9,588 nucleotides of DNA, from assembly GCA_002369525.1 (NCBI GenBank), contig DFFN01000100.1:27828-37415 (forward strand), given 5' to 3'. A model generated the notes under the pieces. The model worked only from the letters and a program-made list of their open reading frames with translations, was not told the origin of the DNA and did not search any database. Shown here piece by piece: positions 1 through 4,394 of the stretch; position 1 is the stretch's first letter, and each line of letters begins with the position of its first letter. The position numbers and the translations under genes were made by a program. The stretch is from Lachnoclostridium sp. UBA3775. GTDB lineage: Bacteria; Bacillota; Clostridia; Lachnospirales; Lachnospiraceae.

Positions 1-891
1 AAATCGGAATATGCCGACGTGATGGAAAATGCTTTTTACAATACGGTGCTGGCGGGAATGCAGCTTGACGGAAAACGCTTTTTCTATGTAAATCCGCTTG
101 AAGTGAATCCGGGAATCTCGGGAGTGGCCGCGGTCTACAGACATGACCTGCCGGAAAGGCCTAAGTGGTACGGCTGTGCCTGCTGTCCTCCGAACGTGGC
201 AAGGGTGATAGAATCCTTCGGAAAGTATGCCTACGGTGAAAATGCCGATACTCTTTTCTGTCATCTGTTTGCTGCGGGAGAAGTAAATAGCCTGTGCGGA
301 CTGAACCTTGTATGCGAGACGGGTTATCCTTATGAACTTGGCGTAAAGTACAGGGTAAGCGGGAAAGGAAAGCTTGCCGTGAGAATTCCGGGCTGGAGCA
401 GGAACAACAACATAAAAAGAAACGGTGAAAGCTTTAAGCCGGAAATCAAAGACGGCTATGCATATTTTGAGATTGACGGGGCGGATGAAATTGATCTGAG
501 TTTTGACGATGAGCCTTATTATGTATTTGCAAATCCCAAGATCCCCAGGCTTACGGGGCAGGCATGCCTTAAAAGAGGTCCCCTTGTATACTGCTTTGAG
601 GGAGCGGACAATGATGGCTGCGTCAGCGACCTGGTTCTTGCAAAAGACGGAAAAACCGCATACGAGAATATGGGCATCGAAATCTTCGACAGGGAAAATC
701 CGGAAGGAGAGAGGAAAAAGTATAATACATACGCAATAAACGTTGAAGCGGGAAAACAGTTTTCAAAGGGAGATCCCTACAGTATAATCTTCCCGGAGAT
801 AAAGCCGTATAAAGCAAGGGCAATCCCGTATTATTGCTGGGGTAACCGCGGCATAAACCAGATGAGAGTCTGGCTGCCGGTGATGAAATAA
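1..891 (+). CDS. GH127 beta-L-arabinofuranosidase-like protein, C-terminal part
   Basis: The reading frame is open from the first base, so the gene begins upstream. The window holds 296 residues of a family that usually has about 640. The stretch YADVMENAFYNTVLAGM, then DGKRFFYVNPLEV, and the cysteine motif CACCPPNVAR (CC at bases 181-186) are hallmarks of GH127 (formerly DUF1680). In the characterised member HypBA1 the paired cysteines bind zinc and the first is the nucleophile that retains beta-L-arabinofuranose. The other metal ligands (an E-x-C motif) would lie upstream of the window. The rest is a beta-rich C-terminal region ending RVWLPVMK. The family releases beta-linked L-arabinofuranose from plant glycoproteins or arabinans; related members act on other sugars, so the exact substrate is not certain. 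Whether there is a signal peptide cannot be seen. The flavodoxin start follows 25 nt downstream on the same strand, so they may once have been one operon. Confidence 0.9.
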   Translation, partial: KSEYADVMENAFYNTVLAGMQLDGKRFFYVNPLEVNPGISGVAAVYRHDLPERPKWYGCACCPPNVARVIESFGKYAYGENADTLFCHLFAAGEVNSLCGLNLVCETGYPYELGVKYRVSGKGKLAVRIPGWSRNNNIKRNGESFKPEIKDGYAYFEIDGADEIDLSFDDEPYYVFANPKIPRLTGQACLKRGPLVYCFEGADNDGCVSDLVLAKDGKTAYENMGIEIFDRENPEGERKKYNTYAINVEAGKQFSKGDPYSIIFPEIKPYKARAIPYYCWGNRGINQMRVWLPVMK

Positions 892-916
892 ACAAATAAA
901 AGAAAGAAGGTGCATT

Positions 917-1102
917 ATGAAAGTATTGGTTGCGTATTTTTCGGCCGAAGGAACAACGGCAAAGGTGGCAAAGACTGGCTCAGGGAACTATCTGTTTTAC
1001 GTGGGTAGCTTTTTGATAAAACCCGGATCATACTTTATGCTTGGAGGTAACGAAAGATGCCACAAAATGATAACGAAAAACGACAGCCGGATGTTTTTAT
1101 AA
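917..1102 (+). pseudogene. truncated flavodoxin gene (N-terminal remnant)
   Basis: A strong ribosome site (AAGAAGG, 6 nt before the ATG) starts a peptide MKVLVAYFSAEGTTAKVAK. This is the first beta strand and FMN-phosphate loop (x-S-A-E-G-T-T-A) of a flavodoxin. After about 19 codons (near base 973) the similarity stops, and the frame runs on through unrelated DNA (a promoter-like leader and the start of the TIR gene) to a stop at 1102. A complete flavodoxin has about 140-170 residues and the remainder is not present in the window. It would not make a working flavodoxin. It is best read as the scar of an insertion or deletion. The alternative, a real 61-residue protein, is unlikely because its last 15 codons lie inside the TIR gene in another frame. 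Confidence 0.72.
986..1050 (+). repeat. leader repeat copy A upstream of the TIR gene
   Basis: This 65 bp segment matches bases 3007-3069. The last 47 bases align without gaps at 39 identical positions, including the exact blocks GGTAGCTTTTT, ACCCGGAT and TGGAGGTAA. It runs into the TIR gene's ribosome site (GGAGGT, 1043-1048) and ends 6 nt before its ATG. The position matching the -10 box of copy B reads CATACT (1029-1034), a poorer hexamer. It is probably a shared promoter/leader, and possibly a recombination scar. Confidence 0.75.
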
Positions 1103-2166
1103 GTTACTCTTCCGTAAACAAAAATGTTGCCGATGCTCTTGTATCGGATTTTGAACAGCACGGGATCAGATGCTGGTATGCTCCAAGGGATATTATGCCC
1201 GGACAGGAATGGGTAACGGCGATCAATGATGCCATAAAAGCCTGCAGATTGTTCATATTGGTCTATACCAGCAATTCAAATGAGTCGAAGCAGGTGGCAA
1301 ATGAAGTGGCACTGGCATTTAATTCAGGTAAAACGCTGGTTCCATTCCGTCTTTCCGAGAATGAAATGAGTCCGGAACTGGAGTATTATCTGACGCGGGT
1401 TCACTGGATGAATGCCGTTGACCTCCCTTTGGAAAAAAACATAGAAAAACTGAGGGAATATTCCGAAAAGATCATTTGCGGCGCGGGAACAGAAGTATTG
1501 GCACATGAGACCGGGAATGAAAAAGGCAAAAAGAAATTACCTAAATGGAAAATCGCGGCAGGTGTACTTGCGGTTCCGGCAATGGTCCTTTGCCTGCTGA
1601 TAATAGTTACAGGTCAGGATAAAAGCAGTACCGTCTCGGAAAAAAGCAGTGCGGGCTCGGAGGTAATACCAACTGTGATCGAAAATACGGCCGCTCCTGC
1701 CGTAACGGCAGTACCTACCGTAACAGCGGTACCGGCCGAAAAAGAATCCGGCGATGAAAAGGGCGAGGATATTAAAGAAATATATGAGCTTGCCTACAAA
1801 TACCAGATGGGAGAAGAAGGCGGCAAAAAGCCTCTGACCGCATATGAATACTATATGAAAACCGGTGATGTTCCGACGGAAAGCAAAGCCATTTCCGAGG
1901 CAATTTATAAGCTTGGAAATCAGTTTTGCAACGGAGAGGGCGTTGAACAGGATTATGAAAAAGGAATCTCTCTTTACCGGAAAGCGATCTCGTCGGGAAA
2001 TACTTCCGCTATGAATATGATGGGAAATCTTTATCTGAACGGAGACGGAGTAGATGAGGATTATGAAAAGGCTGAGAAATATTACCGGATGGCAGCGGAT
2101 CTCGGAGATGAAACCGGAAGAAAAAACCTGGAATATATCTCGCAGCTTAAAGACGAGGCATCATAG
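1057..2166 (+). CDS. membrane-anchored TIR domain protein with Sel1 repeats
   Basis: This 369-residue protein has three parts. Residues 11-140 form a TIR domain: DVFISYSS (strand A), CWYAPRDIMPGQEW (BB-loop region) and the helix SKQVANEVALAF, in which Glu83 sits where bacterial TIR NADases carry the catalytic glutamate. A basic stretch (KGKKKLPKWK) precedes one membrane segment at about residues 166-186. A Pro/Ala/Thr/Val-rich linker follows (repeats of TVTAVP, about 211-227). Residues about 283-355 hold two Sel1-type repeats (LGNQFCNGEGVEQDYEKG and MGNLYLNGDGVDEDYEKA). With the basic stretch inside, the TIR domain would be cytoplasmic and the Sel1 part outside. TIR domains cleave or signal through NAD, and Sel1 repeats bind partners. 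The start is set by GGAGGT 8 nt before the ATG. The GNAT gene follows by 36 nt, so they are likely one transcript. An NAD-consuming defence or stress role is inference. Confidence 0.88.
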   Translation: MPQNDNEKRQPDVFISYSSVNKNVADALVSDFEQHGIRCWYAPRDIMPGQEWVTAINDAIKACRLFILVYTSNSNESKQVANEVALAFNSGKTLVPFRLSENEMSPELEYYLTRVHWMNAVDLPLEKNIEKLREYSEKIICGAGTEVLAHETGNEKGKKKLPKWKIAAGVLAVPAMVLCLLIIVTGQDKSSTVSEKSSAGSEVIPTVIENTAAPAVTAVPTVTAVPAEKESGDEKGEDIKEIYELAYKYQMGEEGGKKPLTAYEYYMKTGDVPTESKAISEAIYKLGNQFCNGEGVEQDYEKGISLYRKAISSGNTSAMNMMGNLYLNGDGVDEDYEKAEKYYRMAADLGDETGRKNLEYISQLKDEAS

Positions 2167-2202
2167 GACTGTTGCCGGAAACGGATGAAAGGAATTGCAG
2201 GC

Positions 2203-3027
2203 ATGGATAATTTTGTTGATGAAAGGGATTATAAGCTTTTGGAAGCGGATAAATACACTTTCTTTGTTCTGAAGCAGATAATGGGCGGAGCCTGCAGACT
2301 GTTGCTGTCCGATCACAAAAGAATGATCGTGTGCTTTACAAAGCCTCCTTTCCCGGTCTGGATCTGGACTCCGGATGATGCTGCCGGGGAGGAAATGGAG
2401 CAGGCTTATCTTCTTGCTAAAGAGAATGGCCTGATCACGGGAGGTTATAATTTTAATGTCAAATATTCTCTTGCGGAATATTTAATAAAGCGGGCAGCCG
2501 AAGACGGAATAAAGATGAGTAAATCCATGAATATTTTTGCTTATGACTGCTTTGAGCCTCAAAAACCGGATATGAAGGCGGACGGCACAATATATCGCTG
2601 CGAGAGTAAGGATCTGGACGAACTGGTTTTATTTCTGGATATGTTCCATAAAGAAGTCGGTATTGATCAGAAAGATATCGCAGGCTACAAAGAAGATGCC
2701 AGGGCACATATTGATTCGGGGAAAATGTATTTCTGGAAGGACGGACAGGGCAATAATGTGGCAAGCTGCAAATATGAGCCAACGGGAGATATGGCATCTG
2801 TAAATCTCGTGTTCACGCGACCTGATTTTCGCAGAAAGCATTATGCCGAAAACCTTGTTTATCAGGTAACGATGAAAGCAAAAGAAGAGGGGTATGTTCC
2901 GATGCTTTATACAAATGCGGACTATGTGGCATCAAACGCCTGTTATGAGAAAATCGGATATGTCTGCAAGGGCAAGCTTTGCACAATAAGCATCATATCC
3001 GGAGGCAACTCTATTTTCCGTAGGTAG
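2203..3027 (+). CDS. GNAT family N-acetyltransferase
   Basis: This predicted 274-residue protein has a GNAT fold in its C-terminal half. Residues about 200-265 (LVFTRPDFRRKHYAENLV, then LYTNADYVASNACYEKIGY and GKLCTI) match motifs A and B of acetyl-CoA-dependent acetyltransferases. In motif A the usual R-x-x-G-x-A pyrophosphate loop reads RRKHYA, with His in place of Gly. The N-terminal 130 residues (MGGACRLLLSDHKRMIVCFTKP region) belong to a two-part Clostridia family whose substrate I cannot name. The ATG at 2203 is chosen over an in-frame ATG at 2185 because AAAGGA lies 9 nt before it and nothing comparable precedes 2185. It follows the TIR gene by 36 nt. The stop lies inside leader repeat copy B, and the last residues (ISGGNSIFRR) run past the family's usual end near GKLCTI, so the 3' end may have been redrawn by the repeat junction. 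Confidence 0.85.
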   Translation: MDNFVDERDYKLLEADKYTFFVLKQIMGGACRLLLSDHKRMIVCFTKPPFPVWIWTPDDAAGEEMEQAYLLAKENGLITGGYNFNVKYSLAEYLIKRAAEDGIKMSKSMNIFAYDCFEPQKPDMKADGTIYRCESKDLDELVLFLDMFHKEVGIDQKDIAGYKEDARAHIDSGKMYFWKDGQGNNVASCKYEPTGDMASVNLVFTRPDFRRKHYAENLVYQVTMKAKEEGYVPMLYTNADYVASNACYEKIGYVCKGKLCTISIISGGNSIFRR

Positions 3028-3069
3028 CTTTTTTGTAAGACCCGGATTATAATCTGTGCATGGAGGTAA
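3007..3069 (+). repeat. leader repeat copy B upstream of the XRE-desulfoferrodoxin gene
   Basis: Partner of the segment at 986-1050. It overlaps the last 21 bases of the GNAT gene and ends at the ribosome site of the next gene (GGAGGT at 3062-3067, 8 nt before the ATG). It contains a perfect TATAAT (3048-3053). The segment 16-18 nt upstream of that falls in the strictly conserved GGTAGCTTTTT block, which is not a standard -35 box. Confidence 0.75.
3048..3053 (+). promoter_or_regulatory. -10 box of the XRE-desulfoferrodoxin gene
   Basis: TATAAT lies 22 nt before the start codon. No TTGACA-like hexamer stands at the normal distance. Instead GGTAGCTTTTT (3022-3032), identical in the leader of the TIR gene, covers the -35 zone. 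This suggests an activator-dependent promoter (inference). Confidence 0.5.
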
Positions 3070-3075
3070 AAAAAT

Positions 3076-3693
3076 ATGAACCAATATGTTACAGGCGCAG
3101 TTATCAGGGAACTGCGGGAAAAGAACAAAATGACTCAGCTGCAGCTGGCGGAAAAGCTTAATATAAGCGATAAAACAGTTTCAAAATGGGAAACGGCAAA
3201 AGGGTATCCCGACATCACTTTGCTTGAGCCGATAGCGAAGGCGTTCAATATTTCGGTGACAGAACTGATATCCGGCAATACTGTTTGCAATGAAAATGTA
3301 TCGGCCAATATGCTGAGGTCGAAGTTTTATGTATGCCCGGTCTGCGGCAATGTGATACATTGTATGGGAGAGGCGGCCATTCATTGCCACGGCATTTTAC
3401 TGACGCCGTTAGAGGCTGAGCCTGCCGACGAAAACCACATGATCCTAATTTCGCAGGCAGAGGATGAGTATCATGTCCGTATCGATCACAGCATGACAAA
3501 GGAACATTATATTTCTTTTATGGCGGCGGTATCATGTAATGATATGCAGATGGTGAAGTTATATCCTGAGGGAGCGGCCGAGGCACGGTTTAAGATCAGG
3601 GGAGTCAGAAGGATTTTCTTTTATTGCAACCGGGACGGGTTATTTGTGGCGGATCCTAAAATCTATTTTATATCGGACAATCCAAGAATATAG
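3076..3693 (+). CDS. XRE-family regulator fused to a desulfoferrodoxin/superoxide reductase-like domain
   Basis: Residues 7-65 form an XRE helix-turn-helix (MTQLQLAEKLNISDKTVSKWE). Residues 83-193 resemble a whole desulfoferrodoxin. FYVCPVCGN (Cys87, Cys90) and CHG (Cys104, His105) stand where the four-cysteine FeS4 centre has CxxC and CCG. His121, the pair His138/His144 (HSMTKEHYI) and Cys184 (YCNRDGLF) match four of the five ligands of the superoxide-reducing FeN4S centre. Asp187 replaces the fifth (His of CNxHG), and Asn120 stands where superoxide reductases have the conserved catalytic Lys. HTH proteins with this C-terminal domain exist in Clostridia, and I read it as a regulator that senses iron, oxygen or superoxide, not an efficient reductase (inference). 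The ribosome site GGAGGT is 8 nt before the ATG. The 3' end overlaps the convergent small XRE gene by 31 nt. Confidence 0.85.
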   Translation: MNQYVTGAVIRELREKNKMTQLQLAEKLNISDKTVSKWETAKGYPDITLLEPIAKAFNISVTELISGNTVCNENVSANMLRSKFYVCPVCGNVIHCMGEAAIHCHGILLTPLEAEPADENHMILISQAEDEYHVRIDHSMTKEHYISFMAAVSCNDMQMVKLYPEGAAEARFKIRGVRRIFFYCNRDGLFVADPKIYFISDNPRI

Positions 3694-3905
3694 TCTGTTG
3701 ATACATTGTAAAACAGGCTCAAAGCAATAAGATGTCTTACGGGAAGATCGTGTGCTCCGACTTCATATCTGGCATATACATTCTGTCTTATTCCAAGCAC
3801 GGATGCAATATATTCCTGAGTCAGGTCGCTGTCTTCTCGTAAATCACGTATACGAGTCCGGTATTTCTCTTTATATTTACTGAAATCGGCTATCAATTGG
3901 GCCAT
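3663..3905 (-). CDS. small XRE-family repressor
   Basis: This 80-residue protein is essentially one Cro/C1-type helix-turn-helix: RIRDLREDSDLTQEYIASVL (about 18-37), recognition helix IRQNVYARYEVG, and the closing helices LIALSLFYNVSTDYILG common to single-domain XRE regulators. It has no further domain for sensing or dimerisation. The ATG at 3905 is preceded by AAGGA at 8 nt spacing. Its 3' end overlaps that of the XRE fusion gene in a tail-to-tail arrangement. Its upstream region holds two perfect copies of TAGCAC-N6-GTGCTA, the natural candidates for its own operators. It is probably an autoregulated repressor of a plus-strand promoter at 3977-4005 (inference). It resembles repressors of phages and integrative elements as well as chromosomal antitoxin-like regulators, and no toxin partner is visible. 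Confidence 0.82.
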   Translation of the reverse strand: MAQLIADFSKYKEKYRTRIRDLREDSDLTQEYIASVLGIRQNVYARYEVGAHDLPVRHLIALSLFYNVSTDYILGLSDIK

Positions 3906-3976
3906 TATAATATCCTTAAATGAAAAATGGTAAAAAATCTATCTGTCCTTAATATATCACAGCAAGAAATTCGATA

Positions 3977-4005
3977 TTGAAAATAGCACCAAAAAGTGCT
4001 AAAAT
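3977..4005 (+). promoter_or_regulatory. plus-strand promoter with operator in its spacer
   Basis: TTGAAA (3977-3982) and TAAAAT (4000-4005) are separated by 17 bp, and each differs from consensus at one position. The palindrome TAGCACCAAAAAGTGCTA lies at 3984-4001, filling the spacer, so a bound repressor would exclude RNA polymerase. Transcription would run towards the truncated zinc-ribbon gene at 4173. Confidence 0.6.
3984..4001. promoter_or_regulatory. operator 1, TAGCAC-N6-GTGCTA
   Basis: TAGCACCAAAAAGTGCTA has perfect 6-bp arms around a 6-bp spacer. A second copy with identical arms lies 82 bp further on. It is the probable binding site of the small XRE repressor encoded at 3905-3663, judged by proximity and by its XRE-like dyad size. 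Confidence 0.68.
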
Positions 4006-4008
4006 ATT

Positions 4009-4026
4009 TTAAGCGATACGGCTTAA
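4009..4026. promoter_or_regulatory. TTAAGC-N6-GCTTAA palindrome
   Basis: TTAAGC (4009-4014) and GCTTAA (4021-4026) have the same 6-6-6 geometry as the two TAGCAC sites but a different sequence. It lies just downstream of the plus-strand -10 box. It may be the site of a second regulator or chance in AT-rich DNA. Confidence 0.35.
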
Positions 4027-4065
4027 GCATTTTCGAAGCTTGCTGTGATTATCTGCGCCTTAAAA

Positions 4066-4083
4066 TAGCACCAATCAGTGCTA
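4066..4083. promoter_or_regulatory. operator 2, TAGCAC-N6-GTGCTA
   Basis: TAGCACCAATCAGTGCTA has the same arms and spacer length as operator 1 (14 of 18 bases outside the spacer core plus CA are identical). Unlike operator 1 it is not placed in a recognisable promoter. It could serve cooperative binding or looping. The stretch 4084-4172 after it holds no convincing gene; a 16-codon frame at 4102 has no ribosome site. Confidence 0.62.
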
Positions 4084-4172
4084 AACGGCGTTTGTAACCC
4101 CATGAATACGGCTTTTGCAATACGAATGCTGACGGATAAGCCGGGCCAATAAAACAAAGAGGGGACTAAGGT

Positions 4173-4394
4173 ATGATAGAACGAATATGCCCTAAATGCA
4201 ATGTTCCCATTAATGGTGATAAATGCACAAAACCGGCGAAAAAAGTAATCCTGTATTGTAAGCGAAATCAGAAATTAGAAAAGCGACGGGTACATAACCG
4301 CCCCGTCGCTTATTTTCGTCCTATAATCCAAGCCTGCTGCTTAAACGTGTATTTTTCAGCACATCGGTTATGCTGCCGCTTGCTTTCCATGTAA
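4173..4394 (+). pseudogene. truncated zinc-ribbon gene (N-terminal remnant)
   Basis: The frame opens with MIERICPKCNVPINGDKC, a CPxC...C zinc-ribbon start like the N-terminus of larger Lachnospiraceae proteins with phosphoadenosine-phosphosulfate-reductase-like domains (recalled resemblance, not checked). A purine-rich sequence (GAGGGG, then AAGG close to the ATG) precedes the start. The resemblance ends near codon 21 (base 4235). The remaining codons are basic and unstructured, cross the terminator hairpin at 4281-4311, and run antisense into the lipoprotein gene, so they are unlikely to be a real protein end. A full zinc knuckle would need another Cys pair; only isolated cysteines follow. 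A short genuine peptide of unknown role is the alternative. Confidence 0.5.
4281..4311 (-). terminator. intrinsic terminator of the lipoprotein gene
   Basis: AAGCGACGGG (4281-4290) pairs perfectly with CCCGTCGCTT (4302-4311) around an 11-nt loop. Read on the minus strand the stem is followed by TTCTAATTTCT and begins 9 nt after the lipoprotein stop codon. On the plus strand it is followed by ATTTTCG, so it may also work weakly in that direction. Confidence 0.85.

Larger units (their letters stand above)
3956..4049. repeat. 11-bp inverted repeat enclosing the first operator
   Basis: ATCACAGCAAG (3956-3966) and its exact reverse complement CTTGCTGTGAT (4039-4049) are separated by 72 bp, which contain the first TAGCAC palindrome and the TTAAGC palindrome. 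The left arm overlaps a possible extended -10 of the minus-strand XRE gene (TGATATATT on that strand). It may be an additional binding site pair for looping, or a large stem. Confidence 0.55.

Noticed and set aside
2185..2202. Upstream in-frame ATG for the GNAT gene
   Set aside because: It has no ribosome site, while AAAGGA stands 9 nt before the ATG at 2203.
1057..3027. Thoeris-type defence system
   Set aside because: There is no ThsA-like SIR2/SLOG or other NAD-sensing effector nearby; the partner is a GNAT enzyme and the TIR protein is membrane-bound.
4102..4152. 16-codon frame between operator 2 and the zinc-ribbon start
   Set aside because: It has no ribosome site and lies in what seems to be duplicated regulatory DNA.
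974..4320. Insertion sequence or integron ends
   Set aside because: No transposase, integrase or terminal inverted repeats were seen; the bracketing repeats are direct and promoter-like.
3663..4394. Toxin-antitoxin pair built around the small XRE gene
   Set aside because: No toxin-like gene sits next to it; the only neighbours are the XRE fusion and a broken zinc-ribbon start.
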